Source: SZUA-36 sp963704855 (GTDB lineage: Bacteria > Pseudomonadota > Gammaproteobacteria > Xanthomonadales > SZUA-36). Taken from it: a DNA stretch of 64,000 nt. This document shows, in pieces, positions 27,763 to 37,362 of this stretch (the first letter of the stretch is position 1; each line of letters begins with the position of its first letter). Location: NCBI GenBank assembly GCA_963704855.1, contig CAVPHY010000017.1:210509-274508 (forward strand), in the 5' to 3' direction. A program made the position numbers and the translations under genes. Below the pieces are notes generated by a model, which saw nothing but the letters and a program-made list of their open reading frames with translations, made no database searches and was not told the DNA's origin.

Positions 27763-30700
27763 TCAGGGACTCTCAAAGCCATCACCGAAGATCAGGTTCG
27801 GAGGATCGGGCGGATCGCCAATGTACACATTAATAATCTGTTCATCCGCAACGGCGCCGGCGATATCCCCCACCTTAACCTGCACCAATGTGCCAATGCT
27901 CGCTTGAATATCCAGCCCGGGCGTTAATTGAACCGTTAGCAGGCCACCCGTATACACCGATTGCCCGGGGCTGCCGGCGATGACCAGCGCATTGTTTTGC
28001 GACTCCACCGTCCATATCAGGGTTCCGGTTCCCGCGTTGCTGATGTCTATATGTGCCTGCTGCACATCTGCATCCAGCACAACGAGATGGCTGCTGACTG
28101 ATACCACGGGCTCGATGTTGTTGGAGGGGTCGGCTGTCGTCGGATCCAGAGGCGAACCATCCGCACCATCCAACACACCATCGTCGTCAGTATCATTGTC
28201 AGCCGGGTCCGTCACCCAGCCGTTCAAACCAGCGACTTCGTCGCCATCGTCACGCCCATCAACGTCAGAATCCGCAATCTGTGCCAGCGTGCCATGTTCA
28301 TATTCTTCAGCGTTCGTCAGGTCGTCGACATCGTCATCGTTGTCGCCGTCATCCACGCCAGGATCGAGGCCATTATCGTTTTCCCAGGCAGTCGGCATAC
28401 CATCGCCATCCGGATCCAACACTTCCGGATCAACATCCAACACCACATAGGTGTCGCCATAATTACCCGGATCATCCACGGTGGTTGAACGGCTTTGAAT
28501 TTTCAGAGGGATTTTGACTTCCTCATCCAATGGCCCGGTGTACTGGACCTGCCAGCTTACAACGGCTTCATCCGGACCCGTGCCGGTAAGGTTGTCATTG
28601 GCCGCCAGGGAACCTGACCCAACGACCTGTGTTGCTGTCGACTGAATGGTCGCACTGGCCCCGACAGGCAGTGTCAATTCGGCTTCCACACCAGTAACAC
28701 CGATAGCACCCAGGTTGCGGATGCGCGCGCTGATTGTAAACACTTCACTTGCCTGGGTAACCAGCGCCCCGGCAGTGGAGTCGGAAACCAGCAGAACATC
28801 ATTGACTGCCACCGCCGCACGAAAGGGCTGCGACAACATCACCGACCGGTACTCATCAGCGATAAACCTCAACGCATTGGCAGTTCCGTTTACAGCATCA
28901 AGCTGGTTGATTATTTGAGCCTTGTCCGCCAGGTAAACCGGATCTGCCGGCCCCGAATACTCGCGTTGAAGAATACGAACCAGGAAATTCAGATGTTGGG
29001 AACTGAGATCCGCCAGTGCCTCCCTGAAGCCAATGCTCGCGCTTACAAAGGAGCTTTGCATTTGAACGGCAGTGATACTGTCACCCTGAAATGCCGCCCC
29101 CACGGCCAATAGATCAGCCAATTCCTGTTCATACTTATTGATCAGACCGGTCAGATCACCCGGGTCACTGTCGGCCGCAAGATCAAGCAAAGAACCAACC
29201 GAATTGTTGTTCCAGGCGGTTTTCAGGCTGTTGCTCATACTGCGAATCTGATTGAGTGTAGCCTTGAGAGGATTGACTACCGCATTTCCCAAGCCGTTAG
29301 GCAATACAAGCCCGCCTGCCTCTGCACCAGGCGGCAGCGGAAAAATATTGCCCGGCACCTGGCCGTATGATTTGGCCACACCGGCCATAACCCGCTCCGG
29401 AGTGTCCCAGAATGCACCTTTCAGAGGGACAACAAATGAGGCTGCACCGGTCAGGTATTTGCCCAGCTTGGCAATCACTTTGACGTGTTTGAATACGGGC
29501 AGACTGGAGACGGGCCCCACTTTTGATCCAGCGTCCGCAAAACCAGCGGATGTAATATTCAATGCATTGGCTATACCCAGGTTGCCATAAGCATCGATTC
29601 CCATCTGCACCAGTTCGCCTTCTGCCAGGCTGCGGTCAGTCCGAAACTGGGGATCATTGTCAGTGTCCCAGGTCGAGAGTTGCTGTTGCGAGTAACTCGC
29701 GGCATCCACGGTCCAATAAGTGTAAGAGCCAGGCAAAGTCTCGAACAGGTCATCCTGCGCCGAACTCACAGCAGCTTTCAGCGCCTCCTTGGCCAGCGTT
29801 CTCGATGCGCCTATACCCTGCTCTATAAAAATATCCAGAACCGTATTGATGACACCCGAAACAACCTTGGAAACCACTGCGGCGCTCTCTTCACTCAACC
29901 CTCCTGCAACCAGGCCATATTTCAGCTGTGACAGCATCGTGCCCACCCAACTCTTGATTTGCTTGGCAGCAACCGAGTATCTCAGATCGGCATTCTGATC
30001 CAAAAGGTGCTTGATGGAAGAATGGATGGCATCCTTGTCAACCGGAACCGATCCCCAGCCATCATTGGTGAGGTCTTGCGGCTTGAGTTCGCCTTTTAAC
30101 TTGTCGAGCACTTTTTTCTTGTCTTTCAGCTCCTTGGCCGTACCCTTCCTGTCAAGGACTTCATCGATGATGCTGCTTAAAACGATATTCAACCCATCGA
30201 GCATACTCTTGATCTGTTGCTCGGCGAACCGGCCACCATCGCGAATGACCCGTTCTGCCAGGATGGCGCGTTTAAGCCCCTCCAATTGCGGCGGGGAAGG
30301 CCCGTTCGATTCCAGGTCGTTGACATGAGCCAGGGCGAGGTTTTCCGGCCCAATGTATCGCGTCGGCGACATCAGGCTCAATTGATCAATGATGTTTCTC
30401 TTGATGGGTATGTTGTCCAGCGGCGTTACTGTCATCGGAATGGTTTCGCCTGTCTGGATACTGAATGCGTCTGCGTTGCTGAACTTCGTGAACTGGGTCA
30501 CCAGCGGATTGGAGCCGGTGACATATTCCTCTACATTCAATCCCCGAATCTGCAGACTGTAACGCGCCGGCCGAACCACATTCCTGGTGCCCACTTTCAA
30601 CACATCGAACAGCGGCAGGTTGTCAAACCGGAATAAGCCGAAATCGAACACCGGCTTGGCGTCTTGAAAGGAAAAAACTTCCTTGATGCTTTCCAGGTAA

Positions 30701-31701
30701 CTATTCCAGTCCTCATCCGTTTCCAGCGGCATCCTGTTTCGGACGACACCGCTTTGTCTGAGTAGATTGAATTGACCGGATGGCTGAAATGGCATTTCAA
30801 CCAGGTCAAGAGGAAGATCAGAGCTCACGCTGAAATGGATGCTGCCGCGCAGATCTGCGATATCCACCGATCCGATCCTCTTCATCAGCGTGAAAGTTGG
30901 CAAATTGTTTCCTCCAGCCTCGCACCAGCAGCCCTCTCTCTCGCCAAAGGTAAATATCAATTCGTCGTAGGGGTTGGGGGTGCCGGCGCCGAAATAGACC
31001 TGGCCGCCAGGCGAAATTGCGGCCAGCATCGTTCCCTCGCGGTCATAGGTGATCGCGCTGCTGGTGATATCGACAGTGGGACAAAACTCTCCAGGCACCG
31101 GATAAATAGCCATGCGCTCAGGTATTGGCAGACCCGAATCGGTAAAAATGAGATCCATGTCCGTGGACACCAGGCCATGCAATGCAAATCCATCAAAAGA
31201 CTTGCACCAGCGGAGTGCAAACTCCACGTCATAGCTGGCTGTCCGCCTCACGTATTCGCACATATTCCTGCTTATTTGCGGGATGGGAAGACAACCACCC
31301 GTGTTATTGGGGCTTTCATACCAGGTTTGAATCAATGTGCCGGTATAGGTCTGAATCACCTGTTGTCCACCGGTTTCAACCGGCGGAAAAAGCTGCTGAC
31401 TTGCCAGCGTGATGTTAAGGAAACTCTGGCCACTGGAACCCGTATCTTCATAGAAAAAATTCGGCCCCAGGAAGGGTGAAGGCGTTGGTGCATGGGGATT
31501 GACACCCTGCCAATTACCCGTGAGGTCAAAAACGCCAAACTCGGATCCGGTGCAACACCAGGCTTTGACGGTCGGGATGTTGGGTACAACCGTAGACGCC
31601 CAGGCAGGAGAGCAGCCGGTTACAAACAAGAAAAGCGCAATCACGCAGGCAGCCGAACGGCAGGCAAAGATGCTCGTCATGGTCCGGATGTACTGCTTCA
31701 C
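27763..31701 (-). CDS. very large secreted protein with Ca-binding repeats and GDGFE tail
   Basis: 1312 residues from GTG 31701 (ATG 31680 possible). A Sec signal includes a VTGCS lipobox-like site. The first ~1000 residues have no family I recognise; a CWCEAGG motif is near residue 265 and helical stretches follow. Around residues 1090-1185 are acidic TSP type-3-like repeats (DPDGDGMPTAWE, DSDVDGRDDGDE, DNDTDDDGVLDG). A beta-sandwich follows, and the end is LIFGDGFESP, a short tail common on secreted proteins of such bacteria. Probably surface exposed or secreted. Confidence 0.8.
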   Translation of the reverse strand: MKQYIRTMTSIFACRSAACVIALFLFVTGCSPAWASTVVPNIPTVKAWCCTGSEFGVFDLTGNWQGVNPHAPTPSPFLGPNFFYEDTGSSGQSFLNITLASQQLFPPVETGGQQVIQTYTGTLIQTWYESPNNTGGCLPIPQISRNMCEYVRRTASYDVEFALRWCKSFDGFALHGLVSTDMDLIFTDSGLPIPERMAIYPVPGEFCPTVDITSSAITYDREGTMLAAISPGGQVYFGAGTPNPYDELIFTFGEREGCWCEAGGNNLPTFTLMKRIGSVDIADLRGSIHFSVSSDLPLDLVEMPFQPSGQFNLLRQSGVVRNRMPLETDEDWNSYLESIKEVFSFQDAKPVFDFGLFRFDNLPLFDVLKVGTRNVVRPARYSLQIRGLNVEEYVTGSNPLVTQFTKFSNADAFSIQTGETIPMTVTPLDNIPIKRNIIDQLSLMSPTRYIGPENLALAHVNDLESNGPSPPQLEGLKRAILAERVIRDGGRFAEQQIKSMLDGLNIVLSSIIDEVLDRKGTAKELKDKKKVLDKLKGELKPQDLTNDGWGSVPVDKDAIHSSIKHLLDQNADLRYSVAAKQIKSWVGTMLSQLKYGLVAGGLSEESAAVVSKVVSGVINTVLDIFIEQGIGASRTLAKEALKAAVSSAQDDLFETLPGSYTYWTVDAASYSQQQLSTWDTDNDPQFRTDRSLAEGELVQMGIDAYGNLGIANALNITSAGFADAGSKVGPVSSLPVFKHVKVIAKLGKYLTGAASFVVPLKGAFWDTPERVMAGVAKSYGQVPGNIFPLPPGAEAGGLVLPNGLGNAVVNPLKATLNQIRSMSNSLKTAWNNNSVGSLLDLAADSDPGDLTGLINKYEQELADLLAVGAAFQGDSITAVQMQSSFVSASIGFREALADLSSQHLNFLVRILQREYSGPADPVYLADKAQIINQLDAVNGTANALRFIADEYRSVMLSQPFRAAVAVNDVLLVSDSTAGALVTQASEVFTISARIRNLGAIGVTGVEAELTLPVGASATIQSTATQVVGSGSLAANDNLTGTGPDEAVVSWQVQYTGPLDEEVKIPLKIQSRSTTVDDPGNYGDTYVVLDVDPEVLDPDGDGMPTAWENDNGLDPGVDDGDNDDDVDDLTNAEEYEHGTLAQIADSDVDGRDDGDEVAGLNGWVTDPADNDTDDDGVLDGADGSPLDPTTADPSNNIEPVVSVSSHLVVLDADVQQAHIDISNAGTGTLIWTVESQNNALVIAGSPGQSVYTGGLLTVQLTPGLDIQASIGTLVQVKVGDIAGAVADEQIINVYIGDPPDPPNLIFGDGFESP

Positions 31702-32022
31702 TTGTGCACCTCCCCATCCAAGTGAATACTTAACGTTGGTGTTTCGGACTCACCGGAAGTTGAACACGAAACAACTCATTGTCTAAGAATAGATGCTGAT
31801 AGCGCATAACTCTACCCAACGCGCGCGGCGAAGCGTTGCAGCGGCGCCAGGAAAAACATCACCACTGCCGTTGCAAGTGTTACCCCCCCACCACCAGCAG
31901 CAACGACTGAGATATAACCGCAGTCGAGTTTTCAGTCACGATTTACTGCCTGCCGAAATATCCCGCCACCGGCACGGAAATCTGGCAGTATGGGTTTTGG
32001 TTTGCCTTCCAGGAGTTGATGT
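31702..32022. other. intergenic region with the left part of a duplicated segment
   Basis: No gene seen. From about 31962 the sequence (CCGCCACCGGCACGGAA...) matches 35038-35102 and leads into the first of two truncated copies of the membrane gene at 39179. Confidence 0.6.
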
Positions 32023-32103
32023 ATGGGTGTTTTCGAATATGTGTCGGTGCTCACTTCCATCATCATCGGCCTAGGCATCGCACACCTGCTAAAGGGGTGG
32101 TAA
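32023..32103 (+). pseudogene. 5' fragment of the membrane protein gene at 39179 (copy 1)
   Basis: Encodes 26 residues, MGVFEYVSVLTSIIIGLGIA then HLLKGW and a stop. Nearly identical to the first codons of the intact gene at 39179, including the GGAGTTGAT ribosome site. Similarity stops after CATTGTTCAG (~32115). The same fragment recurs at 35103. Confidence 0.85.
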
Positions 32104-32132
32104 CCATTGTTCAGGAAATAAACGGGTCAGAG

Positions 32133-32546
32133 TCAAGTGTCAGAGTAATTTGTATTAGTGTCATTACCTAGGGAAACTGGCGGAAAATACTGAACATCGG
32201 ACAGCGATTCAAAATCTGCATCCTGAGTCCACACTACCGCACTGAATTTGCTGGCCGTTGCGTAAATGATGCTATCAGCCAGAGGTAACTTGTATTTCAA
32301 ACCAATGACGGCTGCATCTATAGCCAGCGCACCATCAAGCGCCACCACTTTCCCTTGTTGCATATGTGCAACTACCTGCAACGCGGCATCCTCACCCCGT
32401 TGGCGCATTATGCTTTTGAATACTTCTGTAAGCGTGATGCTGGGAATCAGCAGTTTCTCGATGTTCTCTATGGGCGCGGCAAATTTCCCGGCGTTGTTGT
32501 CGCCTGCAAAATAGGATAGCCACGCAGAAGAATCAACAACATTCAC
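32133..32546 (-). CDS. vapC: VapC-like PIN-domain toxin
   Basis: 137 residues from GTG 32546. PIN pattern: NVVDSSAWLSYF (first Asp), ITLTEVFKSIMRQRG (Glu), LPLADSIIYATA (Asp) and WTQDADFESL (Asp). An Mg-dependent RNase. The start overlaps the vapB stop (GTGA). The last residues (NTNYSDT) and the stop are read from a GGGTCAGAGT repeat fragment, so the native end may be lost. A deleted copy is at 35191-35319. Confidence 0.9.
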   Translation of the reverse strand: MNVVDSSAWLSYFAGDNNAGKFAAPIENIEKLLIPSITLTEVFKSIMRQRGEDAALQVVAHMQQGKVVALDGALAIDAAVIGLKYKLPLADSIIYATASKFSAVVWTQDADFESLSDVQYFPPVSLGNDTNTNYSDT

Positions 32547-32749
32547 AGCCTGTCCGCTTCTCTTTTAACGCTTGTATCTATCCCCTGCAGGAAGCCCCTC
32601 AGCTCTTTCATCGGCTTGATGGGTATTAACTCAATCCGGTTGCCATAAATCAGCATTTGGATCTTCTGACCACAGACGATACCCATCGACTCTCTGACTC
32701 CCTTGGGTATAACTACCTGAAATTTAGGTGAAACAGTGACCGCTGTCAT
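32543..32749 (-). CDS. vapB: VapB-like AbrB/MazE-fold antitoxin
   Basis: 68 residues. A SpoVT-AbrB swapped-hairpin domain: TVSPKFQVVIPKGVRESMGI then GQKIQMLIYGNRIELIPI. The C-terminal segment FLQGIDTSVKREADRL would bind the toxin. First gene of the vapBC operon. A ~70-base dispersed repeat (32856-32925) lies 107 bases upstream. Confidence 0.88.
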   Translation of the reverse strand: MTAVTVSPKFQVVIPKGVRESMGIVCGQKIQMLIYGNRIELIPIKPMKELRGFLQGIDTSVKREADRL

Positions 32750-32855
32750 AACAAACCCTTATCGTTCAAACTTACGTATTACGTTATGTCTATCGATAAG
32801 ACTTGTCAAGATACATCGTAGCAGTACGTGTTTTAGTGCAACCCATAACGCCACA

Positions 32856-32925
32856 AATATGCACGTATTACCTGCGGATGAATATCGGCATTAGCTTTTT
32901 AAGCTGTAGGTAATTTCAGTTCATG
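32856..32925 (+). repeat. TA-associated dispersed repeat, copy R1
   Basis: Starts AATATGCACG, contains GAATATCGGCATTAG and ends CTGTAGGTAATTTCAGTTCATG. The same order of blocks occurs at 45185, 47146, 49539 and 51153, with a 3' half at 55572 and a 5' piece at 48858. Each lies just upstream of a minus-strand TA module. Confidence 0.75.
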
Positions 32926-33002
32926 CGATTTTGAAACTTAGATTGAGTATATTTAAGGGTCAGAGTAAATATGAAGCGTTCGAACCACACCGAGAATAAA
33001 TT

Positions 33003-33941
33003 ATGAAATTACGCTCTTTCCTCGCGCTGGCGATATTGGGTTGCGCAATGATTCCAGGCGCTTCATCGGCAATTGCGCAGAATAACAATCAACAACTCCT
33101 GCGTCTTCCGTATAAAAGCGTGGTCGACAAGCTTGAGCGTGATTATTTCCTGTACCTCCCCAGCGGGTATGAAGAGGAATCATCCATGAAATGGCCTGTG
33201 CTTATATATTTGCACGGGGATGGCGAGCGGGGAGACGGCAAAGGGGACCTGGATTATGTATTGGCGTATGGGCCGCTCTATGAAGCCTGGATTCAAAAGA
33301 AAGATTTGCCGTTCATCATTATCGCACCACAACTGCATATGTTTGGTCGCGATGGAGAAGATGGGCCGGATTACATACGCAATCGAACCAGGGAAGGCAT
33401 TCCCCAGCGCCTGCAAGAAGGTGTGCCGGTACATAACGATGATATGCCCGCGCTGCAGATGTATGGGCCTATGCGTGGAGCCGTTGCCGCTGAAACTCTG
33501 CCTGTCGATGAAGTATTGACGACCACTGGCTGGAGAAAGACCGATCCGGACCTGATGAGCATCCTGGACTCGGTGTTACTCAACTATCGTGCCGATAAAA
33601 ACAGGGTATATCTGACCGGCGCCAGTATGGGCGGCTTTGGAACCTGGTATTTCGCCAGCAAGTATCCTGGGAAATTTGCCGCCCTTGTGCCGGTCGTCGG
33701 TTTTCCATCCGTAGAACAGGCTGAAGCTGTGGCCCGGGCAGGTATCCCTGTATGGGTTTTCTCCGGCGGCCGGGACCCTGCCGTACCAACCGAATATTTC
33801 TTTGCCGGCATGAACAGAATGAATGAACTGGGTGCGACCATGCGCTTTACCACCGAACAGGATATGTTCCACGATGTATGGAATAGGGTTTATGCCGGTG
33901 AGGATGTTTATAACTGGTTGCTGCAATATAAAAAACGATAG
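33003..33941 (+). CDS. secreted alpha/beta-hydrolase (PHB depolymerase/feruloyl esterase-like)
   Basis: 312 residues with a Sec signal ending SSAIAQ. Hydrolase features: PVLIYLHGDGERG (oxyanion loop), nucleophile Ser208 in LTGASMGGFGTW, Asp258 in SGGRDPAVP and His290 in DMFHDVW. This is the layout of LpqC/esterase D-type carboxylesterases acting on ester-linked polymers; the exact substrate is unknown. Next to a serine hydrolase gene on the same strand. Confidence 0.87.
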   Translation: MKLRSFLALAILGCAMIPGASSAIAQNNNQQLLRLPYKSVVDKLERDYFLYLPSGYEEESSMKWPVLIYLHGDGERGDGKGDLDYVLAYGPLYEAWIQKKDLPFIIIAPQLHMFGRDGEDGPDYIRNRTREGIPQRLQEGVPVHNDDMPALQMYGPMRGAVAAETLPVDEVLTTTGWRKTDPDLMSILDSVLLNYRADKNRVYLTGASMGGFGTWYFASKYPGKFAALVPVVGFPSVEQAEAVARAGIPVWVFSGGRDPAVPTEYFFAGMNRMNELGATMRFTTEQDMFHDVWNRVYAGEDVYNWLLQYKKR

Positions 33942-33968
33942 CAGTATTTGCCTGAAACAGCTTATAGC

Positions 33969-35003
33969 ATGACAAAGAAACAAACAAAACGAATACTCAG
34001 AATAGCATTGCTGTTTGGAACCGTAATCTCCCTGTTTTACGTACCATGGATTGTGGTATGGGCCTGGATATTGCCACTGCCCGATTCGGTTCAGGAACAA
34101 GTCAATGAAGCCGTTGGTCATGGATTTGACGGGATGATTGTCTATGTGGACGAAGCAGGCAAGCCACCGGCGTTTTATGCGGCTGGCTGGCATGACCGAA
34201 AAAATAAAATACCTGCCGACCCGCAAGCTTTATTCAAGATTGCCAGTATCAGCAAGTTATATGATGCTGTTGCTATCACCAAATTGGTCAAAGACAAACG
34301 TTTGTCTTTGGATAAAACACTCGCTGATTACTTTCCAGAGCTTGTGGGAAGAATTGAAAATGCAGAAAGAATCACCTTGAGGATGATGGTGCAGCATCGA
34401 AGCGGTATTCCCAATTTAACTGATACCCCAAACTTTTGGGCAAACCCGCCACCGAAAAGCAGCGAAGAAGCCCTTGCGCTGGTACTTGATATGCCGGCCA
34501 GCTTTGAACCAGGTGAAGACTATGAGTATTCAAACACCAATTATTTATTGATATCAGAAACCATTAAAAAGGTGCTGGGTTACGACAAATTCCAATTCTT
34601 CAAGGAAGAAATTTTGATACCACTGGAGCTGAACAATACTTTCGGTTCGCTTGGTGAAGTGAATATGGACGATGTAATGAGTGGTTATTATGTTGGCTAT
34701 GAAGCCGATTTAAAGACTGATGAGCATGGAATGTTAGCGACAGCAGAGGATGTGGGTATATTCTTGCGGGCATTGAACGATGGCTCAGTGTTTGATGCAG
34801 GGGAACAGGAAATCTATTCTTCAATTTACGTCTACGAACATACCGGTTGGGTTCCCGGCTACCAGAGTATTGCAAAATACCACGAAGATATTGATGCGGT
34901 TGTCATTCAATTTATGAGTACAACCGGAGGATACCATTGGAATACGGGGGAGGTTGTATATAGTCGTATTGTTAAAATCCTGAGACGCCAAAAAAGCTCA
35001 TAA
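33969..35003 (+). CDS. class C beta-lactamase-like serine hydrolase
   Basis: 344 residues from ATG 33969; an upstream TTG at 33948 is less likely. N-terminal membrane anchor or signal at residues ~10-36. Catalytic motifs: S93-I-S-K96, Y187-S-N189 and H291-T-G293. Such proteins include esterases, DD-peptidases and beta-lactamases; a penicillin-binding function is not implied. Lower GC than the neighbouring core genes. Confidence 0.88.
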   Translation: MTKKQTKRILRIALLFGTVISLFYVPWIVVWAWILPLPDSVQEQVNEAVGHGFDGMIVYVDEAGKPPAFYAAGWHDRKNKIPADPQALFKIASISKLYDAVAITKLVKDKRLSLDKTLADYFPELVGRIENAERITLRMMVQHRSGIPNLTDTPNFWANPPPKSSEEALALVLDMPASFEPGEDYEYSNTNYLLISETIKKVLGYDKFQFFKEEILIPLELNNTFGSLGEVNMDDVMSGYYVGYEADLKTDEHGMLATAEDVGIFLRALNDGSVFDAGEQEIYSSIYVYEHTGWVPGYQSIAKYHEDIDAVVIQFMSTTGGYHWNTGEVVYSRIVKILRRQKSS

Positions 35004-35102
35004 CGGTTATTTCAATCGCGACGTGTGTAGAAACAAAATACCCCGCCACCGGCACGGAATTCTGGCAATATGGCATTCGGTTTGCCTTCGAGGAGTTGAT
35101 GT

Positions 35103-35183
35103 ATGGGTGTTTTCGAATATGTGTCGGTGCTCACTTCCATCATCATCGGCCTCGGCATCGCACACCTGCTAAAGGGGTGGTAA
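35103..35183 (+). pseudogene. 5' fragment of the membrane protein gene at 39179 (copy 2)
   Basis: The same 26-codon fragment and flanks as at 32023-32103, again with the ribosome site and ending LLKGW plus stop. It is followed by the same GGAAATAAACGGGTCAGAGT junction and a vapC remnant. Confidence 0.85.
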
Positions 35184-35190
35184 CCATTGT

Positions 35191-35319
35191 TCAGGAAATA
35201 AACGGGTCAGAGTCAAGTGCCACCAGTTTCCCGATGTTCTCTATGGGCGCGGCAAATTTCCCGGCGTTGTTGTCGCCTGCAAAATAGGATAGCCACGCAG
35301 AAGAATCAACAACATTCAC
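35191..35319 (-). pseudogene. vapC remnant (N-terminal codons only)
   Basis: Reads NVVDSSAWLSYFAGDNNAGK and then FAAPIENIGKL from GTG 35319, near identical to the start of vapC at 32546, then joins the repeat junction. About 300 bases of vapC and all of vapB are missing compared with 32133-32749. Confidence 0.88.
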
Positions 35320-35380
35320 AGCCTGTCCGTTTCGTGGATACGCTATAGTGATTAGTGGCTGAACAAACAGGAATCTCCAG

Positions 35381-36507
35381 GTGAAACATATTGAACCGCG
35401 CCTCTCCCAGGTATCGCTCATCTTTTTATGTCTGCTCATGATGGCTTGCTCACCTCCTGACCAGTCCGCACCTGTGGCAGAACCAGCGGCCGACGAGCTG
35501 GAAACCTCCGTTGCACGTATGGCGGCCATCGGTTATTCCTTTGGTGCCTCGTTCTCACCGGATGGTCAGCAGATTGTGTTTATATCGAGTGGCGAAGGTG
35601 TGCCTCAGGCCTGGAAAGCAGGCATAGATGGCGCGGGTCTCGCGCAGCTTACAAAGTTCGATGACCCGGTGGGAGCCGTAGCATGGTCGCCCGCAGGCAA
35701 TCAACTGGCAGTCTCGGTAGCACCAGGTGGTGGCCTGAATACGCAGATTTATCTCATGCCGGCTGAGGGCGGCGAACCCGTGCAAATCACCGAGGGCGGC
35801 CAGGTCAACAACTGGCTCGGCGAGTGGAGCCGCGACGGGCAGCACCTTGCATACTCGTCCAACGCTGCCGGCAACGGCGGCATGGATTGCTGGCTGTACG
35901 ATACCGAAACCGGCGCAGCGCGCATGATCGCCAGCAACGATGGCATCGGTAACTGCCAGCTCTCACCAGACGCCCGGCGCGCCGTCGCCTGGCGTATGCA
36001 AAGCCGCGGCAACACCGACATGTATTTGCTGGACCTGGCCGCAAACCCGGAACAACTGTTGACGCCGCACGTGGGCGTGGCGCTGTCTAACCAGGCGGAG
36101 TTCGTGGATAACGATACGCTGCTGATCTCAACCAATATCGAGCGCGAATTCGTGGCACTTGCGCGCGTTGAAATCGCAGCAGACGGCACACCCGGCGCGG
36201 TGGATTACATCGCCGGGCGCGATGATGCCGACCTCGACAGCTTCGAGATGCTTGCGGGCGGAAAAATTGCCCTGATGTGGAACGCGGCCGGGCGCAGCGA
36301 GCTGTCGTACCTGGACCTGACCAGCGGCGAGGTCACGGCGGGCCCGGAGTTGCCGACCGAGATTGCCGGTGGTATGGAAGCCTCAAACAGCGCAACGTGC
36401 CCGTGAAATACGTGCTCTTCCCCGACGAGGGACACGGTTGGCGGAAAACCGAAAACCGGGTCACCTCGGATGTGGAGATCGTCAGGTGGTTTGAAACTCA
36501 CCTGTAG
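35381..36507 (+). pseudogene. S9 prolyl-oligopeptidase-like protein, catalytic domain deleted
   Basis: From GTG 35381 a lipoprotein signal (LLMMACSPP) and a TolB/WD40-like propeller (SFSPDGQQIVFISS, AWSPAGNQLAVSV, GEWSRDGQHLAYSS) are read. Near 36375 the frame ends, but the next frame gives LKQRNVPVKYVLFPDEGHGW then RKTENR and IVRWFETHL to 36507, the C-terminal tail of S9 peptidases including the catalytic His. The Ser and Asp part of the hydrolase domain is gone, so this is an internal deletion with a frame change. Confidence 0.85.
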
Positions 36508-36610
36508 GTGGATTCAGGGAATTCATACTGGCCGCGGCAGGTTTGCTGCGGTTATGCAGGCAATCACCTGGCAGTGAAGATAGGCCAGAATTTGCGAAAG
36601 GAAAAAAAAC

Positions 36611-37276
36611 ATGCTCATCGTTCATCACCTGGAAAACTCGCGGTCGCAACGAATCCTCTGGCTACTCGAGGAACTTGGGGTGGATTATGAAATTGAACGT
36701 TACGAGCGCAACAAGAAAACCAGCCTGGCGCCACCGGAGTTATATGCTGTACATCCGTTGGGGAAGTCACCCGTCATTACCGATGATGGAGTGACAATCG
36801 CGGAGTCGGGACTGATTGTTGAGTACCTCATCGAAAAATACGGCAACGGCCGCCTGGCGCCCCCTGCTGGTACGCCCGGGCATTTGCAGTACCGGTATTG
36901 GCTGCATTACGCAGAGGGCACGTTCATGCCGCTTATGATCATAACCGCGATCCTGAATCGTATTGAAACTGCCCCGATGCCGTTTTTCATTAAACCAATC
37001 GCCAAGACAATTGCGAATAAGACCAGGGCCGCTTATTCAGGCCCAAACATCACCCTCAACCTGGATTACCTCGAAGCGACGCTTCGGGAAACGCCATGGT
37101 TTTGCGGCGCTGACATGAGCGGAGCAGACATTATGATGAGCTTTCCGGTCGAGGCAGCCGCCATGCGTACGAATCTCGATTTAAACTATCCGGCGCTGGA
37201 AGCGTTTCGACAGCGTATTCGAGCGCTGCCGGCTTACCAGCGCGCGATCGAAAAGGGTGGTCCTTACATTTATTGA
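36611..37276 (+). CDS. glutathione S-transferase family protein
   Basis: 221 residues. An N-terminal thioredoxin-fold GST domain (VHHLENSRSQRILWLLEELG, HPLGKSPVITDDGVTIAESG with the cis-Pro and Glu-Ser glutathione contacts), then a helical C-terminal domain (WFCGADMSGADIMMSFPVEA). A soluble detoxification enzyme; the substrate is unknown. Preceded by GAAAGGAAAA. Confidence 0.92.
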   Translation: MLIVHHLENSRSQRILWLLEELGVDYEIERYERNKKTSLAPPELYAVHPLGKSPVITDDGVTIAESGLIVEYLIEKYGNGRLAPPAGTPGHLQYRYWLHYAEGTFMPLMIITAILNRIETAPMPFFIKPIAKTIANKTRAAYSGPNITLNLDYLEATLRETPWFCGADMSGADIMMSFPVEAAAMRTNLDLNYPALEAFRQRIRALPAYQRAIEKGGPYIY

Positions 37277-37362
37277 GCAGGTTTTCAAATACCCGGTTTT
37301 ATTAAACGGACTGCTGCTTCTATTGACCGCTGCCATGTTGGCCGCCACGCCGGCACCTGGTG

